Shown here: positions 9,368 through 22,144 of the stretch, piece by piece
Layout: each line of letters opens with the position of its first letter
Position numbering within the stretch: the stretch's first letter is position 1
Source: Oceanospirillaceae bacterium
GTDB taxonomy: Bacteria > Pseudomonadota > Gammaproteobacteria > Pseudomonadales > Oceanobacteraceae
NCBI GenBank assembly: GCA_002724925.1
Contig: PBQA01000027.1
Coordinates: forward strand, 62,001 to 126,000
Length of the DNA stretch: 64,000 bases
Direction of reading: 5' to 3'
Notes under the pieces: model-generated
What the model was told of the DNA's origin: nothing
What the model saw: only the letters and a program-made list of their open reading frames with translations
Databases searched by the model: none
Made by a program: the position numbers and the translations under genes

Positions 9368-10752
9368 TGGAATTATTCGACGTACGCCTTCATCTGCTCT
9401 GGAGCGATATTTTAATATTCCTCCTGGTAGCTTCCCTTTGTGCTTTTGTCGTTAACGTGGTCCGCAATCCGCTGGCGCGCAAGCGCTGGTCTCAGGTCTT
9501 TGAGTCGCGAATCGGCTCCGCGTCATTCCTGGTGATTCTCTTTTATGTGCTGATCGCATTGACGGACTCTGTTCATTTTCAGAAGAAGCTGGAACAAGCG
9601 GGCGACTCTGAAGACGTGCATTACGCACCGGAGGTGACCAGTCTGCTGGATCTTGCTCTGGCGCCAATGCTGGGGCGGGATGAAAAAACATATTCAGCCC
9701 CCTTTGCGATTCATTCGTTTGCAAAAGAAAATACGGAATTGGCAGAAGGCGGAGTAATCCGTGATTATCCTCGCCTTGAACACGGTGGCAGCCATCTGGA
9801 GGATGATGCCCAGCATGGTGCCGACATCGTTGTAAAAAGTATGACGATTATCGGCTGGACACTGGTGCCAGTATTGATCCTTTTGTTTCTGCATCACGCC
9901 TTCATTAAAAAGCGCGATTCGCGACTGCCATGGCCGGTGATTTACTTTACGTTTTCTGCCGTTGTCGTGGTATCGAGCTGGGCTCTGTATATGAGTCAGT
10001 TCTACCACGTTCTTGGTACCGATAAGGTAGGTCAGGACGTTCTCTATGGTGCGGTGAAAGCGGTCAGAACCGGTGTTCTGATTGGTACACTGGCTACCCT
10101 CGTTACGTTACCCTTGGCTGTTTTGCTGGGGATTTCAGCGGGATATTTTCGCGGCTGGGTCGACGACGTTGTTCAGTATATCTACACAACGCTTAACTCG
10201 ATTCCGGGCATCCTGTTGATTGCCGCCTCTGTGCTTCTGATCGACGTGTATATAGAAACACACCCTGAGCAATTTAAACTGCTCAGTGACCGTGCAGATT
10301 TTAAATTTGTCGCTCTATGTTTCATTCTCGGTATGACCAGTTGGACGGGTTTGTGCCGACTTCTTCGAGCAGAAACACTGAAGCTTAGCCAGCTGGAGTA
10401 TGTGCAGGCGGCGCATGCTTTTGGCGTCAGTCGCTGGCGCGTGATTATGCGTCACATATTACCGAACACGACGCATTTGATTCTGATTGCTCTGGTGCTT
10501 GATTTCAGTGGCTTCGTGCTTGCTGAAGCCGTTCTTAGTTATATCGGTGTCGGTGTCGACCCGTCGATGAAAAGCTGGGGGAATATGATCAACGAGGCGC
10601 GTGCTGAGCTGGCCCGTGAGCCTGTTGTATGGTGGTCCGTTATTGCCGCATTTATCCTGATGTTTGTTCTGGTGCTGGCTGCCAACCTCTTTTCAGATCG
10701 CGTGCGCGATGCCTTTGATCCTCGCATGTCGGGTAGTGGAGACAAACAATGA
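9367..10752 (+). CDS. peptide ABC transporter permease, DppC/YejE type, enlarged N-terminal region
   Basis: Second permease of the transporter. The C-terminal half is a standard permease domain with EAA loop YVQAAHAFGVSRWRVIMRH and the ending SDRVRDAFDPRMSG. At 461 residues it is about 120-150 longer than usual; the extra sequence is a periplasmic segment of roughly 100 residues between the first two helices and a further hydrophobic pair. YejE-type permeases share an extended N-terminus, which supports the Yej-like assignment. Overlaps the ATPase gene by four bases. Confidence 0.9.
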   Translation: MELFDVRLHLLWSDILIFLLVASLCAFVVNVVRNPLARKRWSQVFESRIGSASFLVILFYVLIALTDSVHFQKKLEQAGDSEDVHYAPEVTSLLDLALAPMLGRDEKTYSAPFAIHSFAKENTELAEGGVIRDYPRLEHGGSHLEDDAQHGADIVVKSMTIIGWTLVPVLILLFLHHAFIKKRDSRLPWPVIYFTFSAVVVVSSWALYMSQFYHVLGTDKVGQDVLYGAVKAVRTGVLIGTLATLVTLPLAVLLGISAGYFRGWVDDVVQYIYTTLNSIPGILLIAASVLLIDVYIETHPEQFKLLSDRADFKFVALCFILGMTSWTGLCRLLRAETLKLSQLEYVQAAHAFGVSRWRVIMRHILPNTTHLILIALVLDFSGFVLAEAVLSYIGVGVDPSMKSWGNMINEARAELAREPVVWWSVIAAFILMFVLVLAANLFSDRVRDAFDPRMSGSGDKQ

Positions 10753-12335
10753 AACCATTACTGCAGGTAAATAATCTGGTTGTCAGTGCAGGCAACAGTC
10801 GCCTTGTTGATGATGTCAGCTTTGAAATATATGCAGGTGAAGTGTTCGCGCTCGTAGGCGAAAGTGGCTCAGGAAAGTCTCTGACGAGTCTTGCGATTAT
10901 GCGTCTTCTGGGTGAAGGGTTAAGCATTCGAGGTGGCGATGTGAAGCTTGGCAGTGATTCTTTGTTTGCGTTGAGCGAAACGCAGATGAATGCTGTTCGT
11001 GGACGTCGTGTTGCGATGGTTTTTCAGGAGCCACAGAGTTCACTCAATCCGGTTCAGACCATTGGTAAGCAGATTGCCGAGGTGCTGGCATTGCATCGTG
11101 GCAGTGCTCCGGATGCTGCAATAATTGAATTACTGGACGAAGTCGGTATTCCAAACCCAGAAGAGCGACTTAACTGGTATCCGCACCAACTATCAGGTGG
11201 CCAGAAACAACGCGTAATGATTGCAATGGCGTTGGCGTGTGAACCTGAGCTATTGATTGCGGATGAACCAACCACCGCGCTCGATGTGACCATTCAGAAA
11301 CAGATTCTTGAGCTTCTTAACGAACTCCGCCGCAGTCGCGAGCTTGCTGTCCTGTTAATTACTCACGATATGGGTGTGGTTGCTGAAATGGCAGACAGAA
11401 TTGCGGTGATGCGTCATGGCAATATTCTTGAACAGGCTGAGCGCTCGCAGTTTTTTATTAGTCCTTCCCATGATTACAGCCGGCAACTAATACATGCGTT
11501 GCCACAACCGGATGATTATCTGGAATATCAGGCGCATTCGCCGTTGCTGGATGTGCAGGATGTAAAGGTCTGGTTTCCTGAGCGCCGCGGCGTGCTCCAG
11601 CGTGTTGTCGGGCATACAAAAGCCGTGAATGGCGTCAGCTTTACGATCGGTCGGGGAGAAACACTGGCGCTTGTCGGTGAATCGGGCTCTGGGAAAAGTA
11701 CAGTAGGGCGCGCGATTCTTCGCCTCGAGGACACCGCGGGCGGAAGTATTCAGTTCGATGGGAGCGACATAGGAAGTCTGAGTCAACGTGAATTTGCTCC
11801 GTACCGTAAGCGGATTCAGGTGATCTTTCAGGACCCTTTTTCTTCTATGAATCCGCGTATGACCGTGAGAGAAATCATCGAGGAAGGAATGCAGAGCCTT
11901 GGTCTCGGCGGAACCAACGAATCAAGAGAGACTCAGATTCGCAACCTTCTCGAACGGGTAGGTCTCGAGGCCGGACACCTTAATCGTTATCCGCACGAAT
12001 TTTCGGGCGGGCAACGTCAGAGAATAGCGATCGCACGTGCTATCGCGGTTGAGCCTGAGTTGATTATCTGTGACGAGCCGACCAGTGCGCTTGATGTTTC
12101 TATTCGTGGGCAGGTCTTGCAGTTATTGCAGGAGCTACAGGACGAAATGGGGTTGTCGTATCTGTTCATAACTCACGACCTGTCGATTATTCCACATCTG
12201 GCACACCGTGTTGCAGTGATGCGCAATGGACAGTTGGTTGAGCAGGGCGAGACCCGGCAGGTCATGACTTCTCCGGTACATGAGTACACCCAGCATCTTC
12301 TACAGGCGGTACCCCGGATTCCAGAGCACGCCTGA
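10749..12335 (+). CDS. peptide ABC transporter ATPase with two fused nucleotide-binding domains (YejF-like)
   Basis: Supplies ATP hydrolysis for the transporter; both ABC domains are in one chain, as in YejF and GsiA. Domain 1 has Walker A GESGSGKS (about residue 38), signature LSGGQKQR and Walker B LLIADEPTTALD. Domain 2 has Walker A GESGSGKST (about residue 307), signature FSGGQRQR and Walker B LIICDEPTSALD. Both sets look intact, so both sites should be catalytic. Length 528. Last gene of the four-gene operon; mrp follows after a 59-base gap. Confidence 0.93.
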   Translation: MKPLLQVNNLVVSAGNSRLVDDVSFEIYAGEVFALVGESGSGKSLTSLAIMRLLGEGLSIRGGDVKLGSDSLFALSETQMNAVRGRRVAMVFQEPQSSLNPVQTIGKQIAEVLALHRGSAPDAAIIELLDEVGIPNPEERLNWYPHQLSGGQKQRVMIAMALACEPELLIADEPTTALDVTIQKQILELLNELRRSRELAVLLITHDMGVVAEMADRIAVMRHGNILEQAERSQFFISPSHDYSRQLIHALPQPDDYLEYQAHSPLLDVQDVKVWFPERRGVLQRVVGHTKAVNGVSFTIGRGETLALVGESGSGKSTVGRAILRLEDTAGGSIQFDGSDIGSLSQREFAPYRKRIQVIFQDPFSSMNPRMTVREIIEEGMQSLGLGGTNESRETQIRNLLERVGLEAGHLNRYPHEFSGGQRQRIAIARAIAVEPELIICDEPTSALDVSIRGQVLQLLQELQDEMGLSYLFITHDLSIIPHLAHRVAVMRNGQLVEQGETRQVMTSPVHEYTQHLLQAVPRIPEHA

Positions 12336-12394
12336 CTTATTGTTTTTTGCGGCGTACAATCCGGCCATCTTGTTTTCCTTCAGAGGTTTACCCG

Positions 12395-13486
12395 TTGGCT
12401 GGATTAACACACTCCCAGATTGAAGCCGCATTGAGCGGATACACTGACCCTTATCTTGAGACTGACCTGATCTCTGCTGGCTGCGTCCGCGATATTCGTA
12501 TCGACGGCTCGGCTATCGAAGTGGATATTCATCTCAATTACCCTTCGGAGTACCTGAAAGACGGTATCGCTCAGGTCTTACAGACGTCTCTGGAGAATAT
12601 TGATGGCTGTCAGAGTGCTCGCGTTTACATAACCTGGGAAGTGCAAGAGCATAAGAGTCAATCGGCGCTGGAAGCCATTGCTGGTGTGAAGAATATTATC
12701 GCCATTGCATCTGGCAAGGGCGGTGTCGGCAAGTCGACAACCAGCGTTAACCTGGCGTTGGCTCTCGCCAAAGATGGCGCCAAAGTTGGCCTGCTGGATG
12801 CTGATATTTATGGGCCGAGCCAAGGAATTATGCTGGGCATCGAAGAGGGTACTCGCCCAGAGACCATTGATAACAAGTGGTTCGTTCCCGTTGAAGCTCA
12901 CGGCATTAAGTCGATGTCCATGGCGTACCTGGTGACCGAAAGCACACCGATGGTCTGGCGTGGGCCAATGGTGTCGGGGGCACTGATGCAGATTCTGACC
13001 CAGACACAATGGGGTGAACTTGATTACCTCTTGATTGATATGCCACCAGGCACGGGTGATATTCAACTGACGCTGAGTCAGAAGTTTCCGGTCAGTGGTG
13101 CTGTCATTGTGACCACGCCCCAGGACATTGCACTTGCCGATGCTCGCAAGGGCGTTGAAATGTTCAATAAGGTGAATATTCCCGTACTGGGTATGATTGA
13201 GAATATGAGCATGCATATCTGCTCTCAGTGTGGGCACGCGGAACATATTTTCGGGCAGGATGGTGCTGAGCGTCTGGCAGAAACTTATCAGACTAAGGTG
13301 CTTGGCTCGCTGCCGTTATCGACTTATATCCGTAAACAGAGCGATGAGGGCACGCCAGTGGTTGCCGCTGATGACTGCTCTGAAGTATCCATGATGTATC
13401 GTCACGCCGCGCGTCGACTTGCCGTCACCCTGGCGACGTCAGAAATGGGGCAGAAAATTCCGGATATTCAGATCAGCGACGACTGA
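12395..13486 (+). CDS. apbC: Mrp/ApbC family iron-sulphur cluster carrier ATPase, TTG start
   Basis: Cytosolic P-loop protein that binds and delivers [4Fe-4S] clusters. An N-terminal DUF59/MIP18 domain (about residues 1-85) precedes an NTPase domain with the deviant Walker A GKGGVGKSTTS, Walker B-like YLLIDMPPGTGD and the cluster-binding pair CSQC near residue 270. The start is a TTG at 12395, eight bases after a GAGG ribosome site, giving 363 residues (E. coli Mrp has 369). A further in-frame TTG at 12347 lacks a ribosome site and lies just after the transporter stop. Confidence 0.92.
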   Translation: MAGLTHSQIEAALSGYTDPYLETDLISAGCVRDIRIDGSAIEVDIHLNYPSEYLKDGIAQVLQTSLENIDGCQSARVYITWEVQEHKSQSALEAIAGVKNIIAIASGKGGVGKSTTSVNLALALAKDGAKVGLLDADIYGPSQGIMLGIEEGTRPETIDNKWFVPVEAHGIKSMSMAYLVTESTPMVWRGPMVSGALMQILTQTQWGELDYLLIDMPPGTGDIQLTLSQKFPVSGAVIVTTPQDIALADARKGVEMFNKVNIPVLGMIENMSMHICSQCGHAEHIFGQDGAERLAETYQTKVLGSLPLSTYIRKQSDEGTPVVAADDCSEVSMMYRHAARRLAVTLATSEMGQKIPDIQISDD

Positions 13487-13507
13487 CCCGGATCTGATTA
13501 GCCAGTA

Positions 13508-14821
13508 TTAATGCAGGCTGTCATTAAAGATGCTCACCGCATTGACAGCCTCTCGTGTTCCCTGGCGTATTTCCAGAATCATCTCGCCTGCGCGCGTCGC
13601 CAGGGCAACGCCTTCTCCGGCCTGATGTTGGCAGGACTCCATGCTCTGAATAGCGCGGGAGGTTCCTGACTGCATCTTGTTGATCATTTGCGAAATTTCT
13701 TCTGTCGAACTGCTGGTGCGGGCGGCAAGCTGCCTCACTTCATCAGCTACGACGGCAAAGCCGCGACCCTGATCGCCGGCACGGGCTGCCTCGATCGCCG
13801 CGTTCAGCGCCAGCAGATTAGTCTGGTCAGCGATCCCGCGAATGGTATTGACGATGGAAGTAATCATATCGGACTGTGCACCCAGCTCAGATATGACCGT
13901 TGCTGCCTCGGATACGGCGGCAGAGACTTTGGTCATTTCATCGGAAGCTTGCTGGATGATGTCGGTGCCCGTCGATGCAGATTGCTCGGTGGCTGATGTA
14001 ATGTGATAAGCACTCGCCGCGCGTTCTTTTTCTGTGAGTGCTTTCTGTACATTGCTTGTGATGTCGGTAGCGAATTTAACGACGCCATAGACATCGCCTT
14101 CCGAAGATATGAGAGGTGTATAGGATGCTTCCAGCCAGAGGTCTGTCCCATCTTTGCGTACACGACGGAAGCGGTCACTGAAAAACTTACCGTCGGCCAG
14201 ATTCTTCCAGAACTGCTCGTATTCTGGTTTTAAGGTGTCCTCTTCGGGCACAAAGATTCGGTGATGTTTGCCAAGGATTTCAGTAGCTGGATAGCCAGTG
14301 GCGGCGAGAAAGTTGTCGTTTGCGCGTTGAATGATGCCGTTGCAGTCAAACTCAATGACGGCCATGGATCGCTCAACCGCCTTAAACGCATCAGTGAAGC
14401 GGTTGTTCTCTTCCATCAGAGATGTCACATCGTGCGCGATCTTGACCACCTTCGTAACCTGGCCGCTGTTGTCCCGAATCGGGGCGTAAGTGGCGTCCAG
14501 CCAGATGGTTTTGCCGTCCGCTCGTTTGCGTCGAAACTGGCCATTAACAAGAGTGCCTGCCGCAAGTTTTTGCCAGAACGACGCGTATTCCGGGCTGTTC
14601 ACGTCTTTTGTGTGGCAAAGTTCTTTGTGGGGGCGGTTAACCAGACTTCCATCGCTGCAACCGAACATGTCGTGATAGAGCGAATTAGCGGTTATCACCA
14701 TGCCTTCTGTACTGAACTCCGCAACCGCCTGGGTTTGGTAAATAGATTCCAGCACATTGAGCTTTTCAGCGAGGTTCAACGTTTCCGCAGAGGGTTTGGC
14801 TGGTTTGCGTGAAAAGAACAT
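13508..14821 (-). CDS. soluble methyl-accepting chemotaxis transducer with two PAS domains (BdlA-like)
   Basis: Cytoplasmic sensory transducer: two tandem PAS-PAC units (about residues 25-135 and 148-257) followed by an MCP signalling hairpin (about 260-437) with the conserved tip [20 protein letters not shown] and downstream [15 protein letters not shown]. There is no transmembrane helix and no HAMP domain. The architecture and length (437) match Pseudomonas BdlA, which controls biofilm dispersion, and Aer-like redox sensors; the PAS ligand cannot be read from sequence. Convergent with apbC (21-base gap). Confidence 0.9.
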   Translation of the reverse strand: MFFSRKPAKPSAETLNLAEKLNVLESIYQTQAVAEFSTEGMVITANSLYHDMFGCSDGSLVNRPHKELCHTKDVNSPEYASFWQKLAAGTLVNGQFRRKRADGKTIWLDATYAPIRDNSGQVTKVVKIAHDVTSLMEENNRFTDAFKAVERSMAVIEFDCNGIIQRANDNFLAATGYPATEILGKHHRIFVPEEDTLKPEYEQFWKNLADGKFFSDRFRRVRKDGTDLWLEASYTPLISSEGDVYGVVKFATDITSNVQKALTEKERAASAYHITSATEQSASTGTDIIQQASDEMTKVSAAVSEAATVISELGAQSDMITSIVNTIRGIADQTNLLALNAAIEAARAGDQGRGFAVVADEVRQLAARTSSSTEEISQMINKMQSGTSRAIQSMESCQHQAGEGVALATRAGEMILEIRQGTREAVNAVSIFNDSLH

Positions 14822-15022
14822 AGGTGTGCCTCGTAAAGATTCAGCTGTACTCAGACTAGTTCATTTTTTCTATGAGGCCAGTAATGAGAGTTATTTTTAT
14901 GTAGTTAGTAGATGTTCTTTTGGGTATCTTTAACGTTAACTTTGATCATTTTAAATGACGGTGAACTGGCTAAACTGAGCCTTATAACCATGACAACTCA
15001 GCCGCAGAGCTGACTTAGATGA

Positions 15023-17068
<2,046 letters not shown>

Positions 17069-17076
17069 ACCAGGGG

Positions 17077-17104
17077 CCGGGCACTGCATGTTTGCAGTGC
17101 CCGG
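17077..17104. terminator. strong stem-loop between convergent fadH and histidine kinase genes
   Basis: A perfect 12-bp stem (17077-17088 with 17093-17104) and TGTT loop, followed by a TTCAATATTT stretch on the plus strand. It lies between two convergent stops (17068 and 17113) and probably serves both directions. Confidence 0.75.
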
Positions 17105-17112
17105 TTCAATAT

Positions 17113-19524
17113 TTACCAGCTAACCAGAGAATCCGGTTGGTTCTCGTCTTCGTCGTCTTTCACCGCCTCAGGTAAGCGAATGCTCAGGGTAAACCCTTGA
17201 GACGACTCCTGGCTGATGATACTGCCCTTCATGATGTTGGTGACCAGGTTTCGCACCTCGTAAAGCCCTAACCCTTTCTTTGTCGCCTCTGAGCGACGAG
17301 TGGTGAAGAACGGCAGAAATATCTTTTCGCGATGATCCGCGCTGATGCCGCGTCCGTTGTCCTGAAACTCAATATCAAGTACTCCGTTGTCGACAGAAGC
17401 TGAGACTCGTACATACAAAGTCTGTTGCTCATATTTCTCAGGGTTATGCACGACGGCGTTTTCGGTGACCTGATTCAGAATCTGCTCCAACAGGTTTGTA
17501 TACCCTCGCCAAAGAGCCGTATCGGGGTAGCTGATAACCTCCAGTTCGAGGTGTCGGTACTGATGTTGTGCCCGTTGTTTCCAGTCGCCTAACCATGCTC
17601 GCAGATAGATGTTCTCGGCGTATTGAGAGGAACTTGCCCCCATGGATGACTGAATCAGCTGATTCAGCTCGGCAAGGCGGGAAATGTTATCAGTTACCTG
17701 ATGAATCGCAGTCTTCAATTCGTCATCGACAGGGATTTCATTATCGTCGACCCGCCCCTTGATGTGAGTGGTAGCTAATCGGATATTACCCAAAGGCGTG
17801 TTCATTTCGTGTGAAACCCCCATTACCAGTTGTTGAAGGGACTGGTTGCGGTTGTCTTCCAGTTTGCGCAGCGCATTTTCCTGATCATACTTTTCTGTGA
17901 CATCCAGAAACGATCCTACCCATTGATACCCATGCTCTGAAGCCTCCTGACGCATGGTCAGAATCGCGTTCACCGCCTTGCCACGGCGAGGCATCAGAAT
18001 CAACTCGTATCCGGTGATCCGAGCGTTGCTGCTGAGTGCTTCCCAGAGTTCGATTGATGCATGGGGAGACTCAACAAACTGATCAAAGTGGGACTTAGCT
18101 TTCACGACTTCTTCTACGGATGAAAAACCGAGTGCCGAAGCAAAGGCTGGGTTGCAGTCGGTAATTTCACCGCGGCTGTTAAGCTGAAAACGCGCTGAAA
18201 TGGAGTTCTGATAGAGGTCCTCGTATTGCTTGAGGTAGCGTATCGCCTGAGACTGGCTATCGCTCAAGCGACGCTGATCTTCTTGCTGGGCCTCGCGCAA
18301 CATATTGATCCGGGCGCCCATTGCCAGCGAGATCAGAATGACATCGAATACCGAGCCAATCTGGTAGCCGTAGAGAATCAGCGGTGTCCCGGGAATGACA
18401 CCGAGTGTACTCATATTGGCGGAAATCACCCCGACCATAAAAGCAAGCCAGGCAAACGTGAAGTACTTGGCCGGCTTGTGCCCCTGAGTCCATGCGCGAA
18501 TCCCGGCAATTAATGTGTACACCGCAAGGAGAGAGTTAACGTAGTTCTGGATACTGACCGCTGTCTGATAGGGAGCCGCCATGGATAATATGGCAAACCC
18601 CAGTGTGACCGGGATATAGACCCGGTAAACCATGGCAGCTTTGGGGCAATAGTTTTTAAGTATCAGCAGTTGCGGCAGGAAGAGAGCGAAGAAGAACTGA
18701 CTGATCGCAAAAGACAGAGGAACCATAAAAGCATTCAGTTCTGGTTTGTCAGGCCAGAAGTAACCAAAGGCGGAGCCCTCAAAGTTCATATGGAAGAACA
18801 GGAAGCTGCATACGAACGCGGTGTAATAGAGATACAGCCGGTCACGCACGGCAAAAAAGAGCACCAGATTGTAGAGGGCCATGGCTAACATGACGGCATA
18901 GTAAGCCCCTCTGAAGACCCCGTTGTTGATCAACTGAGTGTTCAGTGTCGCCTGGTCAACGAATTCCATGGGCAACTGATAGGTACCCTCGGTGGTGACG
19001 TAGAGATACAGGTCATAAGTTGCCCCCGGAGTGAGATCCAGAGGAAGGATTAAATTTGGGTGGTTGATGGCTCGTTCGGTGTAGGGAATCCGGTCTCCTC
19101 CACGGGAAACATGACACTGGCTGGCATCTCGTACCCCCTCAGGGCATTGAAAGAGGGCTACCGTATCGAGAAGTGAATAGCGGTTGCGCAGAAACCAGTC
19201 GCTGGTATCCGACGCCTGAACCTGCATCGTAAACCAGTAACCAGCATCACCGACGCCGAGGTTAGGGTATTCGTCGATACTTTGTTGCCACAAAGATTGA
19301 TCATTCAGGCTGTTGAGCTGTTTGGAAGCCTCTTCGACAGACAGTTGCTCAGTTTTGAAGTATTGCCAATGACTACCTGCCAGGTAGGTCGAACCAGAAT
19401 CAAGGATCAGGGGCTGATGGCTCTGATCCGCCGGAGTGGCCCAGACAGGGAAAACTGTAGCGAGAAGCAGACAGACGGTCGCTACATAAATGGGTATAGA
19501 TGGCACAGATATTCCTTTGCGCAA
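17113..19524 (-). CDS. 7TMR-DISM sensor histidine kinase with PAS domain
   Basis: Inner-membrane sensor kinase of 803 residues. Order: signal peptide (about 1-29, ending VWA), periplasmic 7TMR-DISM extracellular domain (about 35-200), seven transmembrane helices (about 205-400), PAS domain (about 430-550), histidine kinase dimerisation domain with H-box GVSHEMNTPLGN (about residue 570), and an HATPase domain with DNGRGIS and KGLGLYEVRNL. No receiver domain is fused and no response regulator gene is adjacent, so the partner is elsewhere. DISM domains are thought to bind carbohydrate-like or other small ligands; the real signal is unknown. Confidence 0.9.
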   Translation of the reverse strand: MRKGISVPSIPIYVATVCLLLATVFPVWATPADQSHQPLILDSGSTYLAGSHWQYFKTEQLSVEEASKQLNSLNDQSLWQQSIDEYPNLGVGDAGYWFTMQVQASDTSDWFLRNRYSLLDTVALFQCPEGVRDASQCHVSRGGDRIPYTERAINHPNLILPLDLTPGATYDLYLYVTTEGTYQLPMEFVDQATLNTQLINNGVFRGAYYAVMLAMALYNLVLFFAVRDRLYLYYTAFVCSFLFFHMNFEGSAFGYFWPDKPELNAFMVPLSFAISQFFFALFLPQLLILKNYCPKAAMVYRVYIPVTLGFAILSMAAPYQTAVSIQNYVNSLLAVYTLIAGIRAWTQGHKPAKYFTFAWLAFMVGVISANMSTLGVIPGTPLILYGYQIGSVFDVILISLAMGARINMLREAQQEDQRRLSDSQSQAIRYLKQYEDLYQNSISARFQLNSRGEITDCNPAFASALGFSSVEEVVKAKSHFDQFVESPHASIELWEALSSNARITGYELILMPRRGKAVNAILTMRQEASEHGYQWVGSFLDVTEKYDQENALRKLEDNRNQSLQQLVMGVSHEMNTPLGNIRLATTHIKGRVDDNEIPVDDELKTAIHQVTDNISRLAELNQLIQSSMGASSSQYAENIYLRAWLGDWKQRAQHQYRHLELEVISYPDTALWRGYTNLLEQILNQVTENAVVHNPEKYEQQTLYVRVSASVDNGVLDIEFQDNGRGISADHREKIFLPFFTTRRSEATKKGLGLYEVRNLVTNIMKGSIISQESSQGFTLSIRLPEAVKDDEDENQPDSLVSW

Positions 19525-19688
19525 AGCGACCTTATCCAGATTGGCAGTTCAGGCCAGTATACCTTTCAGGGCGACAGAATGCAGCGCGTTAGGCAGACAT
19601 TGTGACAGGGCTCTCATCGGGCTGGCCAACGCGGCATCCTTTAAGTAATCTACTCCTCTTTAATCGCGCTGGAATAATAAGAAATCGT

Positions 19689-21149
19689 ATGTTTTTTGAA
19701 CAGGAACGGGGCCAGTTTTTCCGCCCGTTAACCGGTAAGTATCGAGCGCAGGTCATGGAGTGTCTGAAGGAACTCTACAACAGGCTCTACAGCTCCAGTA
19801 GTGCTGACTATGGGCAGGCGATTCAACGGGACACTGTTATCGAAGTATTTCAGGAGGCACTGGTCCGTGCCCCCGTTCTGGCTGACGGTTACGACAGTGA
19901 TGATGAGTCAAGCGAAAGCCGGTTTCGTACCAGTCGTGAACAGGCCGGCTGGGTACTGAATCAGTTGATTGAATTCGGCTGGCTGGAGAAACAGGTCGAT
20001 GAAGCCAGCCTGCAGAGCACCTTTGGCTTTACCCGCTATGGCCGTCAGTTTACAGAGCCCTTCATCGAAGAAAGCCGGGCCATGGCCCGTACCCGTCATC
20101 GCAATACCCGTAATACCCGTAATTCGCTTGAATCTTTTCAGGAGCGCGGAGACATCTACGACCTGCTCGATGCGTATGAATACTCTGAGCGCATTATCAG
20201 TGACTTTACTGACGTGATTGGCGAGCTTGAAGAGCGTAAACGCGACCTTGTTCGCGAGATGGAAGACCAGTTGCTGATAGAGCGTGCGAGTGAAGCCTTC
20301 TTCGATTTTATGGAAAACCGCTTTCAGCCGGATCTTTCTGTGCGTTTATCAGCCGATAACGTTGAAAAGCACAGAGATCAGATTCAAGGACTGATTGAGC
20401 AGATTCGGAAGCAGGACGTTGATTTCAAAGCGCGTGCAGAAAAGCGTTTGCGTGAGCTGCTTCCCGAGTTAGCGAAAGAGGGCAGTTCAGTGCTCTGGAC
20501 CATCCTGGATGGTATTGAATTGCGTATGCGTAATGCCAGCGACATTATGTTGCCAGCACTGCGCCGGGCGCTGCAGAGCTTTACCAAGCGTGCCGACATC
20601 ATCATCCGTCAGATGAGCTATCTTGCCTCGCAGCAACATAATGATGTGCTCGCTGTGTGCAAACACCTTTCCTCACTTACTGAAGAAGAGCAGACAACGG
20701 CGCTTGAGCGCGCGGGTGAGCTGATGGAAGTGCCGCAGTTGCGTCTGGTGGACCCGGCCTACGTTCGAATGCATGCCACCCGCACACGTCAGAAGATCGA
20801 AGCCGCTCTGGACGATGGCAAAGGTGATTTTGATGTCGATGCCCGTCGAGAGATTTATGTACAGCAGGTGTTGGACCAAGCGTTCCTGGTCAACCAGCAG
20901 GCATTGCGACACTTTATGAGCAGTAAGCTCAGCAGTGGCAAGAAGATATCTACCCGTGACATCCCTATCGAATCGGCCAAAGACTTCCTCGCGGTTGCTC
21001 ACGCAATTGGCCTTGGGGCTGCCGATGGACTCTCATCTGAGTTCGAATTCCTTATTGATTACGATGATAGCCCACGCGAAGAACGCAGTGATGGTTACTT
21101 CATTAAAAAAGACCACTTTACCTTCGAACTTGTTCAGAAACAGTCCTGA
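19689..21149 (+). CDS. JetA/MksF-type kleisin subunit of an SMC condensin
   Basis: 486-residue predicted kleisin that bridges the SMC heads. It has an N-terminal winged-helix-like region (about 1-130), a long charged helical middle (about 140-330) and a C-terminal region with a further helical domain. Recognition rests on similarity to the family called Wadjet JetA-like in databases and on the fixed gene order with JetB/MksE and JetC/MksB. The start MFFEQERG at 19689 was preferred to an in-frame upstream start at 19602, because the upstream stretch is Pro/Leu-rich and atypical. First gene of the operon; divergent from the histidine kinase. Confidence 0.8.
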   Translation: MFFEQERGQFFRPLTGKYRAQVMECLKELYNRLYSSSSADYGQAIQRDTVIEVFQEALVRAPVLADGYDSDDESSESRFRTSREQAGWVLNQLIEFGWLEKQVDEASLQSTFGFTRYGRQFTEPFIEESRAMARTRHRNTRNTRNSLESFQERGDIYDLLDAYEYSERIISDFTDVIGELEERKRDLVREMEDQLLIERASEAFFDFMENRFQPDLSVRLSADNVEKHRDQIQGLIEQIRKQDVDFKARAEKRLRELLPELAKEGSSVLWTILDGIELRMRNASDIMLPALRRALQSFTKRADIIIRQMSYLASQQHNDVLAVCKHLSSLTEEEQTTALERAGELMEVPQLRLVDPAYVRMHATRTRQKIEAALDDGKGDFDVDARREIYVQQVLDQAFLVNQQALRHFMSSKLSSGKKISTRDIPIESAKDFLAVAHAIGLGAADGLSSEFEFLIDYDDSPREERSDGYFIKKDHFTFELVQKQS

Positions 21150-21175
21150 ACAGGTACAGAGAAAAGAATCAGATT

Positions 21176-22138
21176 ATGTTGCATGAAATAGATCGCGAAC
21201 TCGAAAAAGAAGGCCTGAGCCAGAAGGAATATTCTGAACTTCTGGTGCGTCTGCTTGATTACGGCGTTATTTGTCGTGATGAGTCACAGGTTGAACAAAC
21301 ACTGTATGACCGTTTTGTCCGGATCGAAGAACTGGTTGGCGAGTACCTCTCTGTTCTGGGTATCCGTATTCAGCATGACAAGCGCTTTCAGTTTATTCGC
21401 TTGTATCCACCAGGTGCTCAGGTGCCGGGTATGGATGAAGATCAGCAGAATGTCGGCAACCCAGCATTCCGTCAGCGCTTAAATCAAAGTGAAGTGGCAT
21501 TGATTCTCGTGCTGCGCGCGCAGTACGACAAAGCACTACGTGAAGGTGCCGTTGATGAGCAGGGGTGTGTCATGGTGTCTCTTGAGGGCCTGACCATCGC
21601 TATGAAAAACCTGTTAAAGCGCAGCCTGCCCGAAAACGTCACCGAGCGAAAAGCGCTGTTCCGTAAACTGCGTCAGATGCGCTTGGTGCAGCTGCAGAAT
21701 GAAGACAGCGTCCACGACGGTGATATCTGGTTGCGTATTCGCCCGATGATCATGAGCTACGTCAGCGATGAAGTTCTGACGGAACTGATGGCGACAGACG
21801 AAGAATCTGATACTGAGTCAGGTGATGAAGGGGATCCCGGACAGGCAGTCACAGCTTCAGAGGACGCTACTCAGGAAACCACTGACAATACAGCAGAAGA
21901 CACAGCAGAAGATGCCAATGCTCTGGCTGAGAATGACAAGGTAACTGACAGCGAAAATGAAGAAGAAAATCAGGCCTCAGGGGATGGCGACGAAGATAAC
22001 GCCGTGGAGGTTGAGGAAAACACTCCGGTAGTGGAAAGCGCAGACAGCTCGGAAGAGCAAAGCGAAGAAGAGACCTCTGCAGAAAAAGATCAGGCAGAAC
22101 CTGAAACAAAGCAACCCGTCAGCCTGTTCGGAGAATAA
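21176..22138 (+). CDS. JetB/MksE-type condensin subunit with acidic C-terminal tail
   Basis: 320-residue accessory (KITE-type winged-helix) subunit expected to bind the kleisin. The first 205 residues form the conserved globular domain ([20 protein letters not shown] and [14 protein letters not shown] are characteristic). The last 110 residues are highly acidic and low in complexity, almost entirely Glu, Asp, Ser, Thr and Ala, ending KQPVSLFGE. It lies 26 bases after the kleisin gene and six bases before the SMC gene. The tail is much longer than the core family needs. Confidence 0.75.
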   Translation: MLHEIDRELEKEGLSQKEYSELLVRLLDYGVICRDESQVEQTLYDRFVRIEELVGEYLSVLGIRIQHDKRFQFIRLYPPGAQVPGMDEDQQNVGNPAFRQRLNQSEVALILVLRAQYDKALREGAVDEQGCVMVSLEGLTIAMKNLLKRSLPENVTERKALFRKLRQMRLVQLQNEDSVHDGDIWLRIRPMIMSYVSDEVLTELMATDEESDTESGDEGDPGQAVTASEDATQETTDNTAEDTAEDANALAENDKVTDSENEEENQASGDGDEDNAVEVEENTPVVESADSSEEQSEEETSAEKDQAEPETKQPVSLFGE

Positions 22139-22144
22139 TACGAG

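Noticed and set aside
12578-13246. Open frame of 222 codons on the minus strand opposite apbC
   Set aside because: Antisense to a conserved ATPase gene, with low-complexity His/Asn/Gln content typical of shadows.
14930-14939. Palindrome TTAACGTTAA upstream of fadH
   Set aside because: Short A+T-rich dyad, expected by chance in intergenic DNA; no matching regulator motif could be named.
14940-14956. TTGATC-like half-site suggesting an FNR box upstream of fadH
   Set aside because: Only the left half fits TTGAT-N4-ATCAA; the right half is absent.
19602-19688. N-terminal extension of the kleisin gene
   Set aside because: The 29 added residues resemble random sequence and MFFEQERG at 19689 begins the conserved region.
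20094-20127. Short tandem repeat of ACCCGTAAT-type units in the kleisin gene
   Set aside because: Encodes a run of Arg/Asn/Thr in a charged helix; too short and in frame, not a mobile or CRISPR-like repeat.
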